From CAWULT01 sp963923455 (lineage in GTDB: Bacteria; Acidobacteriota; Vicinamibacteria; Vicinamibacterales; UBA2999), in contig CAWULT010000186.1 of assembly GCA_963923455.1 (NCBI GenBank), forward strand, positions 1 through 6,445: a stretch of 6,445 nucleotides of DNA, read 5' to 3'. The stretch's first letter is position 1. Each line of letters starts with the position of its first letter. This document shows positions 1 through 6,019 of this stretch, piece after piece. The notes under the pieces were generated by a model. The model had not been told where the DNA came from, did not search any database, and was given only the letters and a program-made list of their open reading frames with translations. Position numbers and translations under genes: made by a program.

Positions 1-1428
1 GCCATCGTCGGGCGCCGCCGCCAGCACGCGCGCCAGCGCGTGCGCGAAGCCGGGCTGGTCCGGGTACGCCGCCGTGCCCGCTTCGAGCGAGGCCCTGGCC
101 TCGCCGAAGCGCCGCAGCCGCACGAGCGCCATCGCCTGGCCGAACCGCGCCCGGCTCGCACCGGGGTCCGTGCGCAGGATCGCGGCGTAGTGTTCGAGCG
201 CCGCCTCGGGCCGGCCCGTCCGGCGCAAGGCATCGGCCAACGTCAGGCGCGCGTCGACGAGCGCCGGGTCGCTCGCCACCGCCTGCGCCAGGTGCGCCAC
301 CGCCTCGTCGTCGCGCCCGGCGGCGTCGAAGATCACGCCCAGGTTGAAGTGGGCCTTCGCATAGCCGGGCAGCAGCCGCAGCGCCTCTTCGAACTGCGGT
401 ACGGCCGCGGCCTCGTCGCCCGACAGAAAGAGCGCGGTGCCCAGATTCGAGTGCAGGATGGGGTCGGCGGGAGACAGCTCGAGGCCCTTGCGGAAGAGGG
501 CGGCCGCCTCGGCCCAGCGCCGCGCATCGAGGGCACGCGTGCCGCGCACCGTGTAGTCGAGCGAGGTCTGCAGCAGTCGGCCCACCTCGTCCATCAGCGG
601 GTCGTTGGCCGAGATGTCGACGTCCTTGAACAGGCGCAGGTGCGCATCGGCCTGCGCGGCCTGACCCAGACCGCGATAGGCGCCGGCCAGTGGGTAGTGC
701 AGCCCGAGGGCCGCGGGCGCGGAGGCCAACGCCCGCTCGAGGTGATCGACGGCCTCCTGGTAGCGCCGTTCGCCGAGGGCGGCCCGCCCCAGTGCGGCGT
801 GCGCCAGCGCGGACCCCGGGTCGAGCGCGAGCACGCGCTCGAGCAGGGCCGCGCCGTCGGCCGTGCGGCCCTGGTCGATCTGGAGCCGTCCGAGCCACGC
901 GAGCGTCGGCACGTCGTCGTCCTTCAGCCGGCGGGCCGCCTCGAAGGCCTGGACGGCCCCGGCCGGATCCTGCCGCAGCCGAAGCACGTGGCCCAGGTAG
1001 TACGGCCAGCGCCGGTCTGCCGGCGCCAGCACCCGCGCATTCGCGAAGTAGGGCTCGGCCGCGTCGTAGAACTCGGCCGCCAGCAGGAGCTTCCCGACTT
1101 CCCCGTACGCCGAGGCCCTGGCCTCCGGCGAGGCTGCAGGCGAGCCCGTCACGGCCGCGAGGCTGGCCTGCCTCGCCATCACGCGCTCGCGCAGCGCCGG
1201 CTCCACCCGCGAAAGGTCCGGCAGCTCGGTTGGTGCAAGGGCCACGGTGCCTGCCGCGCCTCGATCACCGGCGCGCGAAGCGCCGCCGGCCGCTGCCTCC
1301 CCCGTGGGAACGGCCTGGCGCCCCGCGCCACCCGTCGTCCCGTCGCGTCCGCCGCCGCACGCGATGGTCACGGCGGCAACGACCGGCAGCACCGACGCAG
1401 CCCTGCCCAGGCGGGGCCGCCAGGTCAC
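1..1428 (-). CDS. TPR-repeat lipoprotein, C-terminus beyond the left edge
   Basis: This minus-strand frame is open from a GTG at 1428 to the window edge, giving 476 residues with no stop, so the protein is partial. It starts with a lipoprotein signal: Arg residues at 4, 6 and 9, a hydrophobic stretch at about 10-23, and a lipobox-like TIAC with Cys24. A Gly/Ala-rich linker (about 25-65) follows. From about residue 105 onward I see roughly nine to ten tetratricopeptide units of about 34 residues. The clearest are 207-240, 288-320, 321-354, 355-388 and 389-422, with the usual A-x-x-x-L-G, Y/F and A-L-x-L-x-P positions. TPRs are helical scaffolds for protein-protein contacts, and no catalytic motif is visible. 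The start is well supported: AGGAGG lies 7 nt upstream and the GTG overlaps the previous stop by 4 nt (GTGA). Such TPR proteins often accompany CRTAC1/ASPIC-UnbV proteins, so the two probably work together at the envelope; the partner is inferred. Confidence 0.9.
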   Translation of the reverse strand, partial: MTWRPRLGRAASVLPVVAAVTIACGGGRDGTTGGAGRQAVPTGEAAAGGASRAGDRGAAGTVALAPTELPDLSRVEPALRERVMARQASLAAVTGSPAASPEARASAYGEVGKLLLAAEFYDAAEPYFANARVLAPADRRWPYYLGHVLRLRQDPAGAVQAFEAARRLKDDDVPTLAWLGRLQIDQGRTADGAALLERVLALDPGSALAHAALGRAALGERRYQEAVDHLERALASAPAALGLHYPLAGAYRGLGQAAQADAHLRLFKDVDISANDPLMDEVGRLLQTSLDYTVRGTRALDARRWAEAAALFRKGLELSPADPILHSNLGTALFLSGDEAAAVPQFEEALRLLPGYAKAHFNLGVIFDAAGRDDEAVAHLAQAVASDPALVDARLTLADALRRTGRPEAALEHYAAILRTDPGASRARFGQAMALVRLRRFGEARASLEAGTAAYPDQPGFAHALARVLAAAPDDG

Positions 1429-3173
1429 CGTGCGGCCTCCTGGCGAACCGTCTGCCAGGCGTCGATGCGCACGGCCACGGCCTGGGTCGTACCGTCCGGC
1501 CACGTCACGCGCACCCGAGGCACCTCCGTGACGGCGGCCAGGCCCACGAGCACTCGGGGATCGCTGGCCGACGCATAGCTGCCGTCGGCGTGGACCCGGC
1601 GCACGAGCCGCGACGGCGCGGCCTGGCGCGTCACTTCGACCCGCGCCCCCAGCGCGTCGCGCCCCGACCGGTCGACGAGCCGCAGGCCGAGCCAATGCTG
1701 TCGCTGGCCGCGGTCGTTGCGCAGCAGCCGCAGCGGGCCGTTGTTGGTCGCCACCACCACGTCGACGTCGCCGTCGTTGTCGACATCGCCAAACGCGGCG
1801 CCCCGGCCCACCGCCTCGCTGGCGAACACGGCGCCGGCAGCGGCACTGACGTCCTCGAAGCGGCCGCCGGCGTTGCGCAGCAGCTGCATGCGCTGCCGCA
1901 ACGGAAAGCGGTCGCCTTGCCGCACGAGCGTCTCGTTCATCTGGATGGCGCCGCTGACGCTCAGCACGTCGAGCCAGCCGTCGTTGTCGACGTCCACGAG
2001 TCCGGCCCCGAAGCCCGTCAACGCCAGGCTGGCGGGGCCGATGCCGGCCGCCGTGCTGCGGTCCTCGAAGAGACCGGTGCCGTCGTTGACGTACAGGTTG
2101 TGGCCCTCGCCGGCGATGTGCGTCATCACCAGGTCCTCGTCACCGTCGTTGTCGACGTCGCCGGCGTCGACGCCCATGCTGCCCTCGGGCTTGCCGTCCC
2201 CGCTCAGCGCCGAGCCCGACGCGAACCCGGTCTCCGCGAACGTGCCGTTGCGTTGGTTGATCCACAGCAGGTTGGCCGTGCCGTCGTTGGCCACGTAGAT
2301 GTCAGCCCAGCCGTCGCCGTTGACGTCCGCGCTGACGACGCCGAGCCCCGGGAGCGCTTCCCCGCCCATCCTGGCCTTCAACGTCACGTCCTCGAACGTG
2401 CCATTGCCGCGGTTGCGATAGAGCCGGTCGCCCTGGCCGCGATACGAGGCGGGCGAACAGTAGGCGGGCGCGCCGCTCCGGGCGAAGCAGTCGGTGTCGG
2501 ACTCCACCCGGTAGGACAGGTAGTTGGCGATGTAGAGATCGAGCCAGCCGTCGCGATCGTAGTCCAGGAACGACGCCGACGCCGGCCAGCCCCCATTGTC
2601 GACGCCGCTCGACCGGGACACGTCGCGAAAGGTGCCGTCGCCGTTGTTGTGCAGCAGCACGGTCGCGTCGAGGCGGGTCAGCAGCAGGTCGGTCCGGCCA
2701 TCGTTGTCGACGTCACCGGCGGCAACGCCCACGCCGTATCCGCGCACGTCGAGCCCGCTCCGGGCGGTCACGTCCGTGAAGCGCAGGTGCCGCGTGCCGT
2801 CGGCGGCCACCTCCAGGTCGTTGCGGAACAGGCGGTCGCGGAGGGGCTCGCCGCCTGGGGGCGTCGTGCCGGCTGCCTTGCCGAGCATCTGCCCCTGCAC
2901 CGCGTAGACGTCCAGGTCGCCGTCGTCGTCGTAGTCGAGCAGCGCGACGCCGGGGCTCATGATCTCGGCGAGGTAGAACTCGCCCGACATGCCGTTGACG
3001 TGGGTGAAGGCCAGGCCCGACTCGGCGGCCACGTCGCTGAACCAGTCGCCGCCCGTCCTGGTCGGGTTCGCGGCGCCCGGCCGCGCGCCGGCTGCCGGGC
3101 CAGACCCGCATCCCGCGGCCAGTACCGCCACCATCCCGAGGGCGACCGCGGTCCGTCGCATCCGCGTGCTCAC
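1425..3173 (-). CDS. CRTAC1-like FG-GAP/VCBS lipoprotein with C-terminal ASPIC/UnbV domain
   Basis: The protein has 582 residues counted from GTG 3173. It opens with a basic stretch, a hydrophobic core and the lipobox AAGC (Cys22), so it should be a lipid-anchored envelope protein. Seven Asp-rich calcium-loop motifs of the DxDxDGxxD type begin at residues 80, 154, 204, 283, 339, 394 and 463. They are spaced like FG-GAP/VCBS blades and would form a beta-propeller. The last part (about 494-570) matches the ASPIC/UnbV domain, with a G-A-R-V-E-V strand, a G-S-Y-A-S turn and a V-T-W-P-D-G-T motif near the end. Cys229 and Cys239, ten residues apart between the third and fourth motifs, could form a disulfide in the periplasm. 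Biochemical role is unknown; adhesion, extracellular binding or scaffolding are inferences. The GTG overlaps the preceding stop as GTGA. An ATG four codons inside (3161), preceded by GGTGAG at 7 nt, is an equally reasonable start (578 residues) and keeps the whole signal peptide. Confidence 0.93.
   Translation of the reverse strand: MSTRMRRTAVALGMVAVLAAGCGSGPAAGARPGAANPTRTGGDWFSDVAAESGLAFTHVNGMSGEFYLAEIMSPGVALLDYDDDGDLDVYAVQGQMLGKAAGTTPPGGEPLRDRLFRNDLEVAADGTRHLRFTDVTARSGLDVRGYGVGVAAGDVDNDGRTDLLLTRLDATVLLHNNGDGTFRDVSRSSGVDNGGWPASASFLDYDRDGWLDLYIANYLSYRVESDTDCFARSGAPAYCSPASYRGQGDRLYRNRGNGTFEDVTLKARMGGEALPGLGVVSADVNGDGWADIYVANDGTANLLWINQRNGTFAETGFASGSALSGDGKPEGSMGVDAGDVDNDGDEDLVMTHIAGEGHNLYVNDGTGLFEDRSTAAGIGPASLALTGFGAGLVDVDNDGWLDVLSVSGAIQMNETLVRQGDRFPLRQRMQLLRNAGGRFEDVSAAAGAVFASEAVGRGAAFGDVDNDGDVDVVVATNNGPLRLLRNDRGQRQHWLGLRLVDRSGRDALGARVEVTRQAAPSRLVRRVHADGSYASASDPRVLVGLAAVTEVPRVRVTWPDGTTQAVAVRIDAWQTVRQEAAR
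1436..1441 (-). promoter_or_regulatory. Strong Shine-Dalgarno for the TPR lipoprotein
   Basis: On the minus strand the sequence AGGAGG lies inside the last codons of the VCBS/ASPIC gene, with a 7-nt spacer to the GTG at 1428. It is the only near-perfect ribosome binding site in this operon. It fixes the start of the TPR gene and suggests independent ribosome loading in addition to coupling through the GTGA overlap. Confidence 0.8.
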
Positions 3174-4669
3174 CGCATCGTATCGGCGTCGCCCAGCCAG
3201 TCGGCGGGCGGGCCAGCGGCCGCACCCGGCGACTCGAGGGTTTCGAACGGCCCGTGCCCGGTGGTCACCGACGGGCGCGGCTGGGCCAGTTGCTCGCCAC
3301 TCGCCCCGACGACCGGCTCGATGAACTGGCGATAGGCATCCTCGTACGCGTGCGCCATCAGCTCGGCGAGGTCCTGCTGCCGATCCGAGTTCTGGTCGTA
3401 GGTGCCCTCGACGTCGAACGGGCCGATGGGATTGTGCGCCGGCCGAATGAGGTAGACACCGTCGAACCGCAGCCGTGCCATCTCGAAGGCGTCCCTGAGC
3501 GCAGCGGACTCGGCGGCCACGACGAATTCGCCGAGCCGGAAGCGGGCGTCGAGCCGTGACGCCGGGAGCCGGTGCGGACCGGACGACGCGCTGCTCGCCG
3601 CGACGACGATCACCTGGGTCACGCCGGCCGCGGCGACCTCCTCGAGCAGGCGGGTGATCGAGCCGGGCCGGTCGCACAGGCGGTGCGTCTCGCCCCGCCA
3701 GTAGCTGTCGGCGCCGAAGGTCACCCGATGGGGCTCGCAGACGACAGGAGGCGTCAGGGCCCCGGCCATCACGTCGAGCGCGCGATCCCGCCCGGAGTCG
3801 GCGAGGTCGAGCACCTCGGCCCGCCGATCGCGGTCGGGCTGCGCCGCCATGAACTCGCCGCGGTAGGGCTCCCGCAGCAGCGCCGCCACCAGGTCGCGCC
3901 GCCCGTCGAGGTCGGTCGTGATCATCATCACTTCGCGGAAGCCGGGCTGGCCCAGGTTCTCGCGCAGCACGTCGGTGAACCGCCGCGAGACCTCGAGCAG
4001 CGGCTGACGGCCGGCCGGCGCGGCACCCCGAATGAGTCCCCAGATGGTCGCCGTGAACGCCGTGCGCGCCGACTCGGCGTCAATCGGCGCGCCGACGACC
4101 CGCCACCACGGCGCGCCCGCGACGCGGCGCACCTGCGGCTTCGCCTGCCGGGCCGTCGCCGCGCCCGCCGCGACGAGCGCCACGAGGGCCGCGAGCACGA
4201 TCATGCCGATGCGGGGAATCAGCGTCGGCAGGTTCGGGCCTGAGAAGGCCGACTGCAGCCAGGCCGTGAACCCCCGCATCAGGACCGTGCCGGCCTCCGC
4301 ACCGACCGTCTCGAGCAGGAACGCCGTCGGATAGACGACGAGCGCCAGGCCGACCAGCACGAGCACGGGCGCGAACAGGACGACCACGAGGGCCAGTGAC
4401 AGCCATCCGGCCCGGCGGATCAGCCGCGTATAGCCATAGAGCTGCGCGACCGACGGCTGCGCCCAGAGACCGTTGGCGTCCCACAGGCGAGCCCCGCCGT
4501 CGATGGCCGCCACCGCCGCGCTGGCGGCGCCGACGCCGTGCCCCGCGACCAGGTCGACCTTGACCCCGGCCTCCTGCAGGGCCCGCAGCACCCCGGCGTG
4601 GTACGCCCCGTGCGCGCCGGTACCGGCGAGCACGACCGCGGTGCGGCGCTCAGGAGAGTACTGGTTCAC
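3170..4669 (-). CDS. Patatin-like membrane protein, catalytic dyad apparently lost
   Basis: The protein has 499 residues. The start (residues 11-31) reads like the glycine-rich oxyanion strand of patatin phospholipases (AVVLAGTGAHGAYHAGVL). The nucleophile elbow follows at 43-47 as GHGVG, where the family has G-x-S-x-G, so Gly45 (GGC) sits in the serine position. A patatin-like T-D-L-D-G strand lies at 252-256. An A-x-x-P segment (303-307) precedes Y-W-R-G-E (323-327), which aligns with the family's Y-x-D-G-G, so Arg325 replaces the catalytic Asp. Hydrolase activity is therefore doubtful, and the alignment of the second motif is by eye. A hydrophobic stretch at 88-119 and another at 154-171, inserted after the elbow, predict membrane anchoring. 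The last 50 residues are Pro/Gly-rich. The GTG start overlaps the greA stop by 4 nt (GTGA), without a well-spaced Shine-Dalgarno, so translation probably depends on coupling. Substrate or partner is unknown; a scaffold or lipid-binding role is inference. Confidence 0.85.
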   Translation of the reverse strand: MNQYSPERRTAVVLAGTGAHGAYHAGVLRALQEAGVKVDLVAGHGVGAASAAVAAIDGGARLWDANGLWAQPSVAQLYGYTRLIRRAGWLSLALVVVLFAPVLVLVGLALVVYPTAFLLETVGAEAGTVLMRGFTAWLQSAFSGPNLPTLIPRIGMIVLAALVALVAAGAATARQAKPQVRRVAGAPWWRVVGAPIDAESARTAFTATIWGLIRGAAPAGRQPLLEVSRRFTDVLRENLGQPGFREVMMITTDLDGRRDLVAALLREPYRGEFMAAQPDRDRRAEVLDLADSGRDRALDVMAGALTPPVVCEPHRVTFGADSYWRGETHRLCDRPGSITRLLEEVAAAGVTQVIVVAASSASSGPHRLPASRLDARFRLGEFVVAAESAALRDAFEMARLRFDGVYLIRPAHNPIGPFDVEGTYDQNSDRQQDLAELMAHAYEDAYRQFIEPVVGASGEQLAQPRPSVTTGHGPFETLESPGAAAGPPADWLGDADTMR

Positions 4670-5136
4670 ACCTCGTCGTGGATGGTAATCAGCTTGATGA
4701 GCTCGAACGACTTGCGGCCGTTGGGCGTGACGACGTCGATCGCGTCGCCTTCCTCCTTGTTCAGGATCGCCCGGCCAATCGGGGACGACGTGGAGATCAT
4801 GCCCTTCTCGGCGTCGGCCTCCTCGGGCATCACCAGCTGGTAGACGATCGTCTCGCCGCCGGTGTCGGGCTTGAGATGCACCGTCGAACCGAAACCGGCC
4901 TTGTCGCGCGGGACGCGGTCGAGGTTCATCATCGCGATCTCGCCCATCCGCTTCTTGAGCATCGCGATGCGGGCGTTGACGATCTCCTGGCGCTCTTTGG
5001 CCGCCTTGTACTCGGCGTTCTCGCGCAGGTCGCCGAGCTCACGGGCCCGCTGAATCTCTTTCGGCAGCTCGACGTGCAGCTCACGGTCGAGCGCCGCGAT
5101 TTCGTCCTGGAAACGCTTGAGAATGCGGTCTTTCAT
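4666..5136 (-). CDS. greA: Transcript-cleavage elongation factor GreA
   Basis: The protein has 156 residues, the normal GreA length. GreA enters the secondary channel of RNA polymerase and stimulates cleavage of backtracked RNA, freeing stalled complexes. The N-terminal half (about 1-75) is charged and helical, as expected for the coiled-coil finger. It carries the diagnostic tip G-D-L-R-E-N-A-E-Y at 35-43, with Asp36 and Glu39 as the acidic pair that acts on the catalytic metal. The C-terminal globular domain has the family signature I-S-T-S-S-P-I-G-R-A-I-L at about 114-125 and G-D-x-I-D-V-x-T-P-N-G at 130-140. The segment before the tip is more divergent than in Escherichia coli GreA. The ATG is the only usable start, because an in-frame TAA lies six codons upstream (5154-5152) with no start codon between. 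No Shine-Dalgarno is visible. It heads the leftward operon and overlaps the next gene by GTGA. Confidence 0.96.
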   Translation of the reverse strand: MKDRILKRFQDEIAALDRELHVELPKEIQRARELGDLRENAEYKAAKERQEIVNARIAMLKKRMGEIAMMNLDRVPRDKAGFGSTVHLKPDTGGETIVYQLVMPEEADAEKGMISTSSPIGRAILNKEEGDAIDVVTPNGRKSFELIKLITIHDEV

Positions 5137-5143
5137 CGTCGAG

Positions 5144-5171
5144 TTGAGACTTTAGCACAGTCTGTTATGCT
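5144..5171 (+). promoter_or_regulatory. Candidate sigma70-type promoter for the methylase-rarA block
   Basis: A -35 TTGAGA (5144-5149, 5 of 6 to consensus) is followed after 16 bp by an extended -10, TGT-TATGCT (hexamer 5166-5171, 4 of 6). Transcription would start near 5178 and give a leader of about 44 nt before GTG 5222. It lies in the only AT-rich patch of the region. Recognised by eye only. Confidence 0.5.
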
Positions 5172-5174
5172 CAA
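5149..5174 (-). promoter_or_regulatory. Candidate promoter for the greA operon, overlapping the forward one
   Basis: On the minus strand, TTGAGC (5174-5169) is followed after 14 bp by an extended -10, TGC-TAAAGT (hexamer 5154-5149, 4 of 6). The spacer is shorter than usual, so the extended -10 would have to carry the promoter. Transcription would begin near 5142, leaving only about six nucleotides before the greA ATG. A CATAAC (5170-5165) is an alternative -10 with a leader of about 22 nt. Confidence 0.35.
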
Positions 5175-5221
5175 CCCGCTCCCTGGGACGCCCCGGCCGC
5201 GCCCGCCATCGACGGTCACTC

Positions 5222-6019
5222 GTGCGAACCATCTCCAGCCGCCAGAACTCCCTCGTCCAGGCCTGTCGCGCCCTGGCTCGCGCGCCGGAGCCGGGCGGCC
5301 GCCGCCTGCTGCTCGACGGCGTGCATCTCGTGCGCGAGGCAATCGACGCGGGCATCCGTCTGGAGGTCGTCGTCGTGGCCGCGTCGCAGCTCACCGGCGA
5401 TACCGAGGCTGGTGCCCTCGCCCGCGACCTCGACCGCCGCGGCGTCGACGTCGTCTCGGCCACCGACAGCGTGTGCGCCGCGATCAGCCCTGTGACGACG
5501 CCGTCGGGCCTGACGGCGGTCGCGGTGCGGACACCCGGCAACCGCGCGGCCCTCTTCGCGCCACCGGACGCCTTCGTGCTGGTCCTCGCGGACGTGCAGG
5601 ATCCGGGCAACGTCGGGGGCCTGCTGCGCACGGCCGAGGCCGGGGGCGTCACCGGCGCCGCCGTCTGCGGCGCCTCGGCCAATCCGTTCTCGTGGAAGGC
5701 ACTCCGCGGCAGCATGGGCAGCGCGTTTCGACTTCCCCTGGTCACTGGCCTCGCAGTCGGGGACGCACTCGACGACCTGCGCAGCCACGGCGTCCGGACG
5801 GTCGCCGCCGTCGCCCGAGACGGCGCGCACCCGGACGCCGTGGACTGGCGCGGCCGCGTCGCGCTGCTGCTCGGCGGCGAAGGACTCGGGCTCTCGCCGG
5901 ACGTGGTCGCGCGCTGCGACGCGCGCGTGACCATCCCGATGGCGCCACCCGTCGAGTCCCTGAACGTCGGCGCATCGGGCGCGGTGCTGATCTACGCCGC
6001 CAGGCGGCAACGACGATGA
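5222..6019 (+). CDS. SpoU/TrmH-family RNA 2'-O-ribose methyltransferase
   Basis: The protein has 265 residues, typical for the family. It should transfer a methyl group from S-adenosylmethionine to a ribose 2'-OH in rRNA or tRNA, using the trefoil-knot SPOUT fold as a dimer. The N-terminal 100 residues resemble the small RNA-binding domain (S-R-Q-N at 6-9, then L-L-D-G-V-H-L-V near 30-37). The catalytic domain shows all three SpoU motifs: motif 1 at 125-140 (Q-D-P-G-N-V-G with Asn130 and Arg136), motif 2 at 215-225 (L-L-L-G-G-E-G-L-G-L, Glu220), and motif 3 at 236-254 (V-T-I-P-M through S-L-N-V-G-A-S-G, Asn248). The exact target base cannot be read from sequence, so I do not choose between RlmB-like, TsnR-like or TrmH-like names. 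GTG 5222 is the first plausible start downstream of the candidate promoter; no strong Shine-Dalgarno precedes it. The stop overlaps the rarA start as ATGA, so the two are probably co-translated. Confidence 0.93.
   Translation: MRTISSRQNSLVQACRALARAPEPGGRRLLLDGVHLVREAIDAGIRLEVVVVAASQLTGDTEAGALARDLDRRGVDVVSATDSVCAAISPVTTPSGLTAVAVRTPGNRAALFAPPDAFVLVLADVQDPGNVGGLLRTAEAGGVTGAAVCGASANPFSWKALRGSMGSAFRLPLVTGLAVGDALDDLRSHGVRTVAAVARDGAHPDAVDWRGRVALLLGGEGLGLSPDVVARCDARVTIPMAPPVESLNVGASGAVLIYAARRQRR

Larger units (their letters stand above)
5143..5175. repeat. Inverted repeat in the divergent promoter region
   Basis: GTTGAG (5143-5148) and CTCAAC (5170-5175) form a perfect 6-bp inverted repeat separated by 21 bp. 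Inside it are a second one, AGACT (5147-5151) with AGTCT (5159-5163), and an imperfect AGCACAG/CTGTTATGCT palindrome around 5161. It could be an operator, or simply the by-product of two opposed -35 elements. No regulator gene is next to it, so regulation is unproven. Confidence 0.5.

Noticed and set aside
40..1578. 512-residue plus-strand open frame opposite the TPR gene
   Set aside because: Composition is Arg/Gly-rich without any domain, whereas the opposite strand encodes regular TPRs in a frame open for 476 codons with a strong Shine-Dalgarno.
1771..2715. Regular repeats as a CRISPR array
   Set aside because: The repeats are short, unevenly spaced and in frame within a VCBS protein gene.
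690..3335. 881-residue plus-strand open frame antisense to the VCBS/ASPIC gene
   Set aside because: It lies opposite a gene with clear domains and a signal peptide. Its repeated Val/Asp runs are the reverse reading of the calcium-loop codons, and its Arg/Pro/Ala-rich content is typical of shadow frames in GC-rich DNA.
1425..3677. 750-residue version of the VCBS/ASPIC protein starting at ATG 3677
   Set aside because: It would overlap the patatin-like gene by about 500 bp. The added part has no recognisable domain, and the lipoprotein signal peptide would be buried in the middle.
5181..5215. GC-rich stretch of the intergenic region as a terminator
   Set aside because: I found no stable stem followed by a T-run on either strand, and it lies between divergent starts where a terminator is not expected.
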